From contig DKEN01000090.1 in the NCBI GenBank assembly GCA_002452515.1, positions 1 to 18,911 of the forward strand: a stretch of 18,911 bases of DNA, written 5' to 3'. Source of the DNA: Spartobacteria bacterium UBA6821 (lineage in GTDB: Bacteria > Verrucomicrobiota > Verrucomicrobiia > Chthoniobacterales > UBA6821). Positions 1-7,434 of the stretch are shown in pieces (position 1 is the stretch's first letter; each line of letters opens with the position of its first letter). A program made the position numbers and the translations under genes. The notes under the pieces are model-generated. The model saw nothing but the letters and a program-made list of their open reading frames with translations. It was not told where the DNA came from and did not search any database.

Positions 1-792
1 CTTTCCTACAAGGTTGACAACACCAACCGTTCCATTGCCACCAAGGTAAGCGGAGAGATCGGCTACCAGTATGGTGAGGAGGGACTTCCCGAGGGAACCG
101 TTGAACTGAACCTGACCGGCACAGCTGGACAGAGTTTTGGGGCATTCCTTGCGCCGGGCATCCGTCTCATCCTCACAGGTGAGGCCAACGATTATGTTGG
201 CAAGTCGATGAGCGGGGGCGAGATCGTGATTAGGCCGCTTCCTGATCATCACTTCCTGCCGGAAAACAACAGCATCCTCGGTAACACTGTCATGTATGGT
301 GCCACCGGCGGCGTGCTCTTTGCCAATGGCCGCGCTGGTGAACGCTTCTGCGTCCGCAATTCCGGTGGCGCGGCGGTTGTCGAGGGTATCGGTGATCACG
401 GGTGTGAATACATGACGGGAGGTACCGTTGTTGTCCTTGGCTCAACCGGCAAAAACTTTGGGGCAGGTATGACGGGCGGTATCGCCTTTGTCTACGATCC
501 CGAAGGGAAATTCCTCGGACGTTATAATGATCAGCTCGTCGGAGCGGAGAAACTCTCCGGTGCCGCCGATGAAGCAGTCCTCAAGGAACTTGTTTCCAAG
601 CATGCAGAGAAGACAGGCAGTCCTCTGGCAGCCCGACTTCTAGCAGACTGGCCAGCATCGCATACAGCCTTCTGGAAAGTCACTCCTCATGTCCCGGCCG
701 CCAAGCCGATCGAGGCAAAGAAGGATGAGGAGGAGGCCGGTAAGACCATTATCACCGAGGCCATCACGGCTTCGGCTCCCAAAGGTGCTTAA
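1..792 (+). CDS. gltB: Glutamate synthase large subunit, C-terminal fragment (5' end outside window)
   Basis: This is the C-terminal end of the ferredoxin- or NADPH-dependent glutamate synthase alpha chain, which makes glutamate from glutamine and 2-oxoglutarate. The frame is open from base 1 to a TAA at 790-792. The visible part is the GXGXG beta-helix domain (GATGGVLFANGRAGERF, GGAAVVEGIGDHGCEYMTGG, GSTGKNFGAGMTGG), which is structural and comes last in GltB. A charged, lysine/glutamate-rich tail follows. The flavin and glutaminase domains lie upstream, outside the window. No gltD (small subunit) follows. The next gene encodes tandem ACT domains, which might sense an amino acid, but the 223-base gap with its own repeat argues against one operon. 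The family assignment is secure; the subtype cannot be decided from this fragment. Confidence 0.93.
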   Translation, partial: LSYKVDNTNRSIATKVSGEIGYQYGEEGLPEGTVELNLTGTAGQSFGAFLAPGIRLILTGEANDYVGKSMSGGEIVIRPLPDHHFLPENNSILGNTVMYGATGGVLFANGRAGERFCVRNSGGAAVVEGIGDHGCEYMTGGTVVVLGSTGKNFGAGMTGGIAFVYDPEGKFLGRYNDQLVGAEKLSGAADEAVLKELVSKHAEKTGSPLAARLLADWPASHTAFWKVTPHVPAAKPIEAKKDEEEAGKTIITEAITASAPKGA

Positions 793-810
793 CAGAGACT
801 GCCGGGAAAT

Positions 811-950
811 TTTTGACCACAGAGAAGGGACAAAGAGACTGCAAAGGAAACCGCGAAGATGATTCTTCGTCAGATGGATTCCGTATCACGGAGTCCATGC
901 CTTTGACTGCTTTTCTTTGTTTCCTTCTTGGATGGCCCTCTGTGGTAAAA
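811..950. repeat. Imperfect palindromic intergenic element bounded by ACCACAGAG / CTCTGTGGT
   Basis: The gltB-to-ACT spacer has outer arms TTTTGACCACAGAG (811-824) and CTCTGTGGTAAAA (938-950), with further imperfect complementarity inward (AAAGAGACTGCAAAGG against the 902-926 region). Two good hairpins lie inside: CGAAGA/TCTTCG (854-859 with 864-869), and an 11-bp stem with one G-T pair, 874-884 with 888-898, around a 3-base loop. ACCACAGAG-type purine-rich elements are, from my memory, widespread between genes of several environmental bacteria. I see no second copy in this window. It could be a dispersed, possibly mobilised, repeat or a transcript-end structure. Confidence 0.6.
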
Positions 951-1015
951 TCTTTTACTCCCCGTCGATCATTTTTCGGACGAACCGTTTTTGATTGCTG
1001 CGGATAATTTAGGCG

Positions 1016-1462
1016 ATGCACATTAATCACATGACCATCAAGACTGACCAGCTTGCTCCGAAAATCGTCCAGCAGCTGGCAGTCTTTCTAGAGAACAAGC
1101 CGGGAGCCCTTGCCATGGTCTGTGATGCCTTGGCCGCTTCCAAAATCAACATTTTCGGCCTCTCCGTTTCCGACACGACGGATCACTCCGTTGTGCGGAT
1201 GGTGGTGAGTAATGCCGAGAAGGCGATTGGCATCTTCGAGGAGCATGGGGCGCTGGTGGTCGAAAGTGATGTCCTCATGATTCAAAACGACAACAAACCG
1301 GGCAGCCTCTCGCGAATCGCCCATGCCTTGTCGGAGAAAAAGATCAATATCGACTACGGCTATCTTGCCTCCATGCCCTCTGCTAAAAAGGGTTTGCTGA
1401 TCCTCCGGGTGACAGATGCGAAGAGGGCTTTAACTATCCTAAAAAAACTCGACGTTCAGTAG
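1016..1462 (+). CDS. Tandem ACT-domain protein (probable amino-acid-binding regulator)
   Basis: A 148-residue protein made almost entirely of two ACT domains. The first is at about residues 20-80 (QLAVFLENKPGALAMVCDAL, then KINIFGLSVSDT). The second is at about 90-145 (SDVLMIQNDNKPGSLSRIA, then KKINIDYGYLAS). Both carry the N/D-KPG-x-L ligand-site signature typical of amino-acid-binding ACT modules. There is no catalytic domain, so it is probably a small-molecule sensor or regulatory subunit, as in the stand-alone tandem-ACT family (COG4747-like, from memory). The start is uncertain: ATG at 1016 or an in-frame ATG at 1031, and neither has a clear Shine-Dalgarno sequence. It lies between gltB and ackA, with wide spacers on both sides, so it is likely transcribed alone. 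Ligand and partner are unknown. Confidence 0.85.
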   Translation: MHINHMTIKTDQLAPKIVQQLAVFLENKPGALAMVCDALAASKINIFGLSVSDTTDHSVVRMVVSNAEKAIGIFEEHGALVVESDVLMIQNDNKPGSLSRIAHALSEKKINIDYGYLASMPSAKKGLLILRVTDAKRALTILKKLDVQ

Positions 1463-1488
1463 CATAGGCTGACGCATGACCCCTTGCT

Positions 1489-1523
1489 ACCTCCTCAAAA
1501 TCAAATCACAGAGCCAGGAGGAG
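1489..1523 (+). terminator. Possible hairpin after the ACT gene
   Basis: CCTCCTC (1489-1495) is perfectly complementary to GAGGAGG (1517-1523) across a 21-base loop, 26 bases past the stop codon. There is no U-tract right after it (only A-rich sequence at 1549-1556), so an intrinsic terminator is weakly supported. The rest of the 1463-1634 spacer shows no confident promoter. Confidence 0.25.
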
Positions 1524-1634
1524 GCGGTAATCTAGGAGATATGTGTTCAAAAAAAGAGGGGATATTCTTGAATTTGACCAGGGGGACTTGTAGCCTTGTG
1601 GCGCTGTCAAGATGACACGCGGATCACTTTTCCA

Positions 1635-2858
1635 ATGACCTCAACTCAAGCCCAGGTTCCTAGCGATAGGCATCCTCTGGTGTTGGTCATTAACTCGGGG
1701 AGCAGTTCGCTGAAATTTGCGCTTGTGACGCCCGAGGGCGGGGAGATTGTCGTCTCAGGTCTTGCGGAGCGGCTCAATAGCCCTGATGCCCTTCTGGAGA
1801 TCAAATCCGCCGAGGGATCCAAGGAGTCGTATGCGATTTCCACAGCCGGTCACGCGGAGGCTCTCGATGAAATGCTTCGGCACCTGAGTTCTTACCATAT
1901 TGATGCGGTAGGTCATCGTGTCGTGAATGGCGGCGAGAAGTTCAATGCAAGCATCCTGTTGGACGATGATTCCGAGACAGCGATCGCCGCATGCAGCGAT
2001 ATCGCGCCCGTTCATGCCCCGGCCAACGCCCTTGGTATCCATGTGGCCCGGAAGAAATTTCCCGAACTGCCGCAAGTGGCCGTGTTTGATACGGCCTTTC
2101 ATCAGAGTATCCCGGAGCATGCCTTCAGGTACGGTGTCCCCGATGAATGGTATGAGACCCACAGGGTTCGGAAATATGGATTTCATGGCACGAGTCACTG
2201 GTTTGTTTCAACCCAGGCGGCTGCCCTGCTGCGCAAGTCTCCCGAAGAGTTGCAGGTGCTCACCGCCCATTTGGGGAATGGATCGAGTGTCTGTGCCATC
2301 CGTGAGGGGAAAAGTGTCGATACGAGCATGGGCTTCACTCCCTTGGAAGGACTTGTGATGGGGACGCGGTGCGGCGATATCGATGCGAATGTCCTGCCCT
2401 TTATCCAGCAGCGGACAGGGCTCCCACTCTCAGAGATCATCGACATTCTGAATAAAAAAAGCGGACTGCTCGGCATTTCCGGGATCAGTAGTGACATGCG
2501 CACACTCCTCGCTGCCGAAGTCTCCGGAAATGAGAAGGCTCGCCTTGCCGTGGAGATTTTCTGCTACAAGCTGGCCCGCAATCTCCTGGCACTGACGGCG
2601 GCACTGGATCGCGTGGATGCGCTGATCTTCACAGGCGGCATTGGTGAGAATTCCAGTGTAGTCCGTCACCGCACGCTCGATCATCTTCGTATCCTCGGTC
2701 CGGTTCTCGACCCTGAATTGAACGCCTCGAATGGCGCGAGTGCTACTGATATTCGGGGTCGGATTTCAACTGTTGATTCGCGGCTGCTTGTCCTCGTGGT
2801 CCCTACCAATGAGGAACTGGTGATTGCTCGTGAGACCGCAAATCTTCTTCATTCATGA
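1635..2858 (+). CDS. ackA: Acetate kinase
   Basis: Cytoplasmic acetate kinase, interconverting acetate + ATP with acetyl phosphate + ADP. The 407-residue length from ATG 1635 fits the family (about 400). Family motifs are intact: NSGSSSLKF with Asn20, GHRVVNGG with Arg95, FDTAFH with Asp152, YGFHGTSH with His184, GTRCGD with Arg245, IFTGGIGENS near 331-340, and TNEE with Glu393. Most of these keep a constant +4 offset to the Methanosarcina enzyme numbering as I recall it. A TTG at 1596 would extend the frame by 13 residues, but the ATG lies a normal distance before the first beta strand. No Shine-Dalgarno sequence is seen. The stop overlaps the pta start (ATGA, 2855-2858), so the two genes are surely co-translated. 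Confidence 0.97.
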   Translation: MTSTQAQVPSDRHPLVLVINSGSSSLKFALVTPEGGEIVVSGLAERLNSPDALLEIKSAEGSKESYAISTAGHAEALDEMLRHLSSYHIDAVGHRVVNGGEKFNASILLDDDSETAIAACSDIAPVHAPANALGIHVARKKFPELPQVAVFDTAFHQSIPEHAFRYGVPDEWYETHRVRKYGFHGTSHWFVSTQAAALLRKSPEELQVLTAHLGNGSSVCAIREGKSVDTSMGFTPLEGLVMGTRCGDIDANVLPFIQQRTGLPLSEIIDILNKKSGLLGISGISSDMRTLLAAEVSGNEKARLAVEIFCYKLARNLLALTAALDRVDALIFTGGIGENSSVVRHRTLDHLRILGPVLDPELNASNGASATDIRGRISTVDSRLLVLVVPTNEELVIARETANLLHS

Positions 2859-4957
2859 ACATGGCGCATACTCTCTTTTTAGCGCCCGTGGGAAGCGGGT
2901 GCGGTCTTACCTCCATTTCACTTGGACTTTTCCGCGCCCTCGATAATCACGGCATTCGCGTCGCTTTTTACAAGCCGATCGGTCAGCCCACTGGTGGCGA
3001 CGATGGGCCGGAACGCTCCACGCATTTCATCCGAGCGACCACCTCGCTGCACCCCTCGGCGCCCATTCCCCTGGAGGTAGCGGAACGGCTGATTGGCACA
3101 GGGCATCTCGATGAACTCTTGGAGCGTGTCGTCCGAGCCTTCCACGAATCGGCGGGAAATGCCGATGTGGTCGTTGTTGAGGGACTGATCCCCCATGCGA
3201 ATTCAAGCTACACTTCGGAACTCAATCTCCATGTCGCACGCACCCTGAGTGCCGAAGTGATTCTCGCCTGTTCGGCTGCCGAGGACACGATGGTCGAAGT
3301 CGAGGAACGTATCGAGATCGCCGCCCAGCAGTTTGGCGGTGTTAGCAGAAAAGGGGTGATCGGCTGCATCATCAACAGGATACCGGTTCTTTTCCGCCGA
3401 TCCCCGGCTGAGATTCGTGAGGAGTGGACCCACAACAGCCATCTACTGAAACCCAATCGTTGTCGTCTGATCGCCGCCATTCCGCAGAACTTGGAACTCA
3501 CCGCCTGTCGGACGATTGATATCTGCCGCTATCTGGACGCCGAAATTATTAATGAGGGGGAATCGCTGACCCGCAGGGTTAAGAAGATCTCGTTGTTGGC
3601 GCGCACCGTTCCGAATTTGACGCATACCTTTACGCCCGGTGCCATCCTGATCACGCCTTCCGACCGGATTGATGTGATCCTCGGCATCGCCATGGCCTCG
3701 CTTAACAAGATCCCGATGGCCGGTTTGTTACTCACTGGTGATACGAGCATCGAGGAGAAGATCATGAATCTCTGCCAGCCTGCCTGGCAGACCGGACTTC
3801 CTGTTTTTCGAGTCGCCTCGAACAGTTGGGAGACGGCCACGCATCTCAGCCGGATGAGCAATGAGGTTCCGGCCGATGACATCGAGCGGGCGCAGCTCAC
3901 GATGGAATTCATCGCTAGCCATATTGATGCTGATTGGATCACTTCTCATAGCGTGGCGCCCGTTGAGGTCAGGATGTCTCCCGCGGCTTTCTGCTTCCGA
4001 TTGGCGGAGATGGCAAGGAAAACGCGGCGACGCATTGTGCTTCCCGAAGGAGAGGAGCCGCGCACGATCCGTGCCGCAGCCCTGTGTGCGGATCGTGGGA
4101 TTGCTCATTGCATCCTGCTCGGGAAGCCGGAGGTCATTGCCCAGGTGGCCAGAAACCAAGAAATCGATCTGCCTGCCGGTGTCGAGGTCATCGATCCTGA
4201 GGGCGTGCGTGCGCATTATGTCGCTCCGTTGCTTGAGATGCGCAAGCACAAGGGACTCACGCTCAAGGATGCCGAGGAGATGCTGGAGGATACGGTCTGG
4301 CTCGGAACGGTGATGCTGGCGCTCGGTGAGGTAGACGGACTTGTTTCCGGAGCACTTCACTCCTCGGCCAATACAATCCGTCCCGCCCTGCAGATCATCA
4401 AGACACATCCCGGGGTCAAAGTGGTTTCCTCCATCTTCTTCATGTGCATGCCCGAACAGGTTCTCATCTATGGAGATTGCGCGGTGAACCCGAATCCTGA
4501 TGCTGATCAATTGGCTGACATCACGATCCAGAGTGCAGAATCGGCGATTCGTTTCGGCATTCCGGCCAGGGTTGCCATGATTAGTTATTCCACAGGAGAA
4601 TCGGGATCGGGCGCCGACGTCGAAAAGGTTCGCGAGGCGACCGCTCTTGCCAAAGCAAAGCGTCCCGATTTGCTCATCGACGGGCCGCTACAGTATGATG
4701 CTGCGGCCATCCCCGAAGTGGCCGCGCAGAAGGCTCCCGGCAGTGCCGTGGCGGGCAATGCCACCGTCTTTATCTTCCCCGATCTCAATACAGGCAACAC
4801 TACCTACAAGGCAGTGCAACGGAGCGCCAATGTCATCAGTATCGGTCCGATGCTTCAGGGACTGAAACGCCCGGTGAATGATCTTTCACGTGGTGCCCTG
4901 GTGGAGGATATCGTCTATACGATCGCGCTGACTGCTATCCAGGCGGGACAAGCATAG
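2855..4957 (+). CDS. pta: Phosphate acetyltransferase, long (three-domain) form
   Basis: Converts acetyl-CoA + phosphate to acetyl phosphate + CoA, supplying AckA. At 700 residues it is the long E. coli type. The N-terminal BioD/CobQ-like P-loop domain (APVGSGCGLTSISLGLFRAL, about 1-200) has a degenerate nucleotide loop, as in E. coli Pta. A DRTGG-type regulatory domain spans about 210-370 (GAILITPSDRIDVILGIAMASL). The catalytic PTA domain covers about 375-700, with IVLPEGEEPRTIRAA, VDGLVSGALHSSANTIRPALQ, YGDCAVNPNPDADQLADI, SYSTGESGSGADVEKVREAT and FPDLNTGNTTYKAVQR. The start overlaps the ackA stop by four bases; an alternative ATG is two codons downstream. The long form is often allosterically controlled by NADH and pyruvate in relatives, but this cannot be seen here. 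Confidence 0.97.
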   Translation: MNMAHTLFLAPVGSGCGLTSISLGLFRALDNHGIRVAFYKPIGQPTGGDDGPERSTHFIRATTSLHPSAPIPLEVAERLIGTGHLDELLERVVRAFHESAGNADVVVVEGLIPHANSSYTSELNLHVARTLSAEVILACSAAEDTMVEVEERIEIAAQQFGGVSRKGVIGCIINRIPVLFRRSPAEIREEWTHNSHLLKPNRCRLIAAIPQNLELTACRTIDICRYLDAEIINEGESLTRRVKKISLLARTVPNLTHTFTPGAILITPSDRIDVILGIAMASLNKIPMAGLLLTGDTSIEEKIMNLCQPAWQTGLPVFRVASNSWETATHLSRMSNEVPADDIERAQLTMEFIASHIDADWITSHSVAPVEVRMSPAAFCFRLAEMARKTRRRIVLPEGEEPRTIRAAALCADRGIAHCILLGKPEVIAQVARNQEIDLPAGVEVIDPEGVRAHYVAPLLEMRKHKGLTLKDAEEMLEDTVWLGTVMLALGEVDGLVSGALHSSANTIRPALQIIKTHPGVKVVSSIFFMCMPEQVLIYGDCAVNPNPDADQLADITIQSAESAIRFGIPARVAMISYSTGESGSGADVEKVREATALAKAKRPDLLIDGPLQYDAAAIPEVAAQKAPGSAVAGNATVFIFPDLNTGNTTYKAVQRSANVISIGPMLQGLKRPVNDLSRGALVEDIVYTIALTAIQAGQA

Positions 4958-5116
4958 CCCGTCTTCTTCTCCGGAGGCCGGTGTGTAAAACACGCTGAAG
5001 AGAACGCTGCACAGTTCGGTGACCGCGAGGGGGGATCCCTCTTTGGCTAATCCTCTCCTGAACAAGGGTATGGCCTTTTCCTACACGAGAGGGGTGTTTG
5101 GACCTGAGGTAAAAAA

Positions 5117-5145
5117 GCCATCACCATATGGCGGCTAGTATTTTT
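5117..5145 (+). terminator. Weak candidate terminator after pta
   Basis: GCCAT (5117-5121) pairs with ATGGC (5128-5132) around CACCAT, and TTTTT (5141-5145) follows eight bases later. A run of A precedes the stem, so it could serve either strand. The stem is short and the T-tract displaced, so this is only a possibility. Confidence 0.22.
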
Positions 5146-5223
5146 ATTTATAATTAAAGATAACAAGATAAGTGTTTATCTTATAAAACAAGATGGCGTA
5201 TTTTAACAGATTAAAAAAAGATA

Positions 5224-5251
5224 TTGCGCATAATGATAAAAGAATTATAAT
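5224..5251 (+). promoter_or_regulatory. Candidate sigma-70-like promoter giving a near-leaderless transcript
   Basis: A perfect TATAAT (5246-5251) lies 16 bases after TTGCGC (5224-5229, matching only the TTG of a -35 box). Initiation about six bases after the -10 box would fall on or next to the ATG at 5258, giving a leaderless mRNA for the secreted-protein gene. No Shine-Dalgarno sequence precedes this ATG, which fits. TATAAT could occur by chance in such A+T-rich sequence. Confidence 0.35.
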
Positions 5252-5257
5252 GAACCT

Positions 5258-7360
5258 ATGAAAGCAATACCGTTGATTCTTTATTTAGGTTTCCTGGCTG
5301 CGTTCTCGATCAATTCGCTCAAGGCAAGCCAAGCCTTCGGCAGTATCAATAACTTTGATACGGTCAATGACACCGGCACCAACTGCCATGGTTTCGAAAT
5401 CGAACTAGATGGCATTCATAGCAAGGATATCACCTACACCTATGATTGGAACCATTACGGCACGCCCGTGATTTCCGAGGACAATACCGATACGAACAAT
5501 CCAAAAGTTTTTGTCGTCTATCGTGCAACCTTCACCAATAACTCCTGGTCAGCCTATACGGCTGTTCCCGCCGCACCGATCGCTCCGACGATGGGGCATC
5601 AGTTCACGGATCCTTCAACAAATTTCGGGGGAGAACATTTCGGAGTGGGCTATTCCGCTGTACCAAGCAGCATACGCTACAATTGGCTGCAGGATGATGG
5701 ATTGGGCAATCTCATCCTTGGTCCAGCTGTCAGCGTGTCCACGCCGGTTTTTAACTACGCTCCTGCAGGGGGTGCCGCGCCCGCCCAAGTCCAGGCAGTC
5801 ATTGCCCCTCCCTTTCCACCACTTCCCGAGGTCAACCCTCGTGAATTCGGACTTGCAACCTGGGTGAAGGAAATCCGCACAACGACCCACACCAACAATC
5901 CGGTGAAACTACGTGATTTGGTTTCTCCCGACACAAATTTCCCCACGATGCATAACTGGGCTGCCGGAGAACCTGCCGAAGTGGAAAGCGAATGGACCAT
6001 TCTGCAGACGGATACCGCTAACACCAATGCAGCCAACAACAAGTTGATTGGAGCTGCGGAACCGCTCAACAACGGCGATGAGGTGATAACGCGGCGCTAT
6101 GAATTCTACAAATACACCGGCCCTCTAGATCCTCAAACAGGAGAGGCACTTGCTGATTCGGTAAGTCCTGACGGCACAAACGGAGTCGGTCAATACAGCA
6201 ATACGCTCGTTGTTGGTAACCTCATCGGTGTGCAGATGTCGGCCGCTGATGCTGCCGGACATCTTGGACTGATTGACCATCTGCCGGATGGCGAAGTCGG
6301 AACACACTATCCTGATCGCACGGTGGTCATTGTGGGAACAGCACCCTTCACTTCTGTGCTTACCAATGGTGCCCTGCCTCCGGGAATGTCCTATGATGCA
6401 ACCAGCGGAGTGATCTCTGGAACGCCTCAAACCAATGGAGATTTTGCCTTCACCATCACCGCCTCCGATGGTGTCGATCCCGATGCTTCCAACAACTACA
6501 TCCTGACTGTTGCCAAAGCAGGAGAGATTCCTGCCGCCCACAGCCTTGTTGAAGCAGTTGCCATGCCTGCTGGAGCAGGAGTCGTAGCGGTGGTTCCCCA
6601 AGGGGTTGTCACTGCAGGAGTTAAAAAGCCTGTAAAGACACCTACTGAGGCAGCGAGTGTCATAAAAAACATCGCAAAGTTAACGAACGGACAGAGTGCA
6701 ACACTTACCGCAGTCACCGCCCCGGGGTATGTCTTCGCTGGATGGAGTGAGGCGGGTATTCCCATGACAAACTCAACGAACTACTCACTGATCAATGTCA
6801 GGGCCAATCATGAGCTGATTGCTAAATTCACCAATGCTCCGGTTCTGTCGACGGTTCAAACGATCACCTTCCCGGAGATTCCCGCTCAACAGGTAATTAA
6901 TCGGACAGTTCTGCTGGGAGCAACGGCAAGTTCCAAACTTCCCGTCAGCTATTCAGTGACACCCTCCAAAATTGCCTCTGTCACGGGAAACACTCTTACC
7001 CTGACCGGTGCCGGAATTGTTAACGTCACGGCGACCCAGGCTGGGAACGGATCGGTCAAGCCAGCCAATGCTGTCAGACATCTTGTCGTGGTCTCAAAGT
7101 CATCCCAGAAGATTACCTTCCCGAAGATTAAGGCGACCAAGCTTACAGCCGGGATGCTGTTGTTGAGTGCGACCACAGATTCCAACCTGCCTGTTACCTA
7201 CAAGGTGCTGACTCCGAGTACCGCACTGGTAATTGGGAATTGGCTTATTCTGAAGAGTTACGGATTGGTGGTCGTGCAGGCCAAGCAGACTGGAACCGAT
7301 AGCTACTTGCCAGCCGAACCAGCCACGGTCAGTTTCCGGGTGATACCGGGGTTCTGGTAA
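5258..7360 (+). CDS. Secreted multi-domain protein with Ig-like repeats, function unknown
   Basis: A 700-residue exported protein. Residues 1-23 are a clear Sec signal peptide (basic start, hydrophobic IPLILYLGFLAAF core, probable cleavage after LKA). Residues 24-345 form a domain I cannot assign. It has INNFDTVNDTGTNCHGFEIE, an aromatic-rich region and a proline-rich segment near 184-193. I have a vague memory of similar uncharacterised secreted proteins in other bacteria. About 348-418 is a putative Ig (He_PIG-like) module (LPPGMSYDATSGVISGTP). About 440-526 resembles the secreted repeat with LTAVTAPGYVFAGWS. About 533-612 and 616-696 are two Ig-like repeats (QTITFPEIPA and QKITFPKIKA), the second more diverged. 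There is no membrane anchor or sorting tail, and a single cysteine in the mature part. It may be an adhesin or surface-matrix protein. It stands alone, with an A+T-rich promoter region unlike its neighbours. Confidence 0.85.
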   Translation: MKAIPLILYLGFLAAFSINSLKASQAFGSINNFDTVNDTGTNCHGFEIELDGIHSKDITYTYDWNHYGTPVISEDNTDTNNPKVFVVYRATFTNNSWSAYTAVPAAPIAPTMGHQFTDPSTNFGGEHFGVGYSAVPSSIRYNWLQDDGLGNLILGPAVSVSTPVFNYAPAGGAAPAQVQAVIAPPFPPLPEVNPREFGLATWVKEIRTTTHTNNPVKLRDLVSPDTNFPTMHNWAAGEPAEVESEWTILQTDTANTNAANNKLIGAAEPLNNGDEVITRRYEFYKYTGPLDPQTGEALADSVSPDGTNGVGQYSNTLVVGNLIGVQMSAADAAGHLGLIDHLPDGEVGTHYPDRTVVIVGTAPFTSVLTNGALPPGMSYDATSGVISGTPQTNGDFAFTITASDGVDPDASNNYILTVAKAGEIPAAHSLVEAVAMPAGAGVVAVVPQGVVTAGVKKPVKTPTEAASVIKNIAKLTNGQSATLTAVTAPGYVFAGWSEAGIPMTNSTNYSLINVRANHELIAKFTNAPVLSTVQTITFPEIPAQQVINRTVLLGATASSKLPVSYSVTPSKIASVTGNTLTLTGAGIVNVTATQAGNGSVKPANAVRHLVVVSKSSQKITFPKIKATKLTAGMLLLSATTDSNLPVTYKVLTPSTALVIGNWLILKSYGLVVVQAKQTGTDSYLPAEPATVSFRVIPGFW

Positions 7361-7367
7361 GAAAAAT

Positions 7368-7430
7368 CTCTCCCTTGCTTGATTTCCTTCGTGCGTGAAG
7401 GGAGCCGATGCATATATCGTACTCCCTTCC
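7368..7430 (+). promoter_or_regulatory. prs leader with three arms able to form mutually exclusive hairpins
   Basis: CTCCCTT (7370-7376), GAAGGGAG (7397-7404) and CTCCCTTC (7422-7429) occur in order. The middle arm can pair with the first (7 bp) or with the last (8 bp, extended inside by CGAT/ATCG at 7406-7409 with 7416-7419). The second stem ends one base before the prs ATG. Such alternative pairing is how attenuators and translational switches work, but no U-tract follows, so any effect would be on translation. There is no experimental support. Confidence 0.35.
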
Positions 7431-7434
7431 ATGA
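7408..7434 (+). CDS. Possible 8-codon leader ORF overlapping the prs start
   Basis: ATG at 7408 opens a reading frame coding MHISYSLP and ends at TGA 7432-7434, which overlaps the prs ATG (7431-7433) as ATGA. GGAG (7401-7404) lies three bases before it, one of the few Shine-Dalgarno-like words in the window, although the spacing is short. If translated, it would couple ribosomes onto prs. A frame this small may easily be chance. Confidence 0.22.
   Translation: MHISYSLP

Larger units (their letters stand above)
4958..5257. other. 300-base spacer, 3' half strongly A+T-rich
   Basis: The first half resembles the rest of the genome and holds weak hairpins: GAGGG/CCCTC at 5027-5031 with 5037-5041, followed by TTT. 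From about 5133 to 5257 the composition becomes strongly A+T-rich, unlike any other part of the window. This half contains a perfect 7-bp stem, AAGATAA (5165-5171) with TTATCTT (5176-5182), around GTGT, and ends in a promoter-like TATAAT. I see no open reading frame worth calling. Confidence 0.6.

Noticed and set aside
1596..1634. Upstream TTG start extending AckA by 13 residues
   Set aside because: The ATG at 1635 gives the usual family length and N-terminus; no ribosome-binding word supports the TTG.
3728..4510. 260-codon minus-strand open frame inside pta
   Set aside because: Antisense shadow of the conserved Pta reading frame; no family features.
7395..7430. GTG start extending PRPP synthetase by 12 residues
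   Set aside because: The extension is absent from the family, and ATG 7431 places the conserved N-terminus normally.
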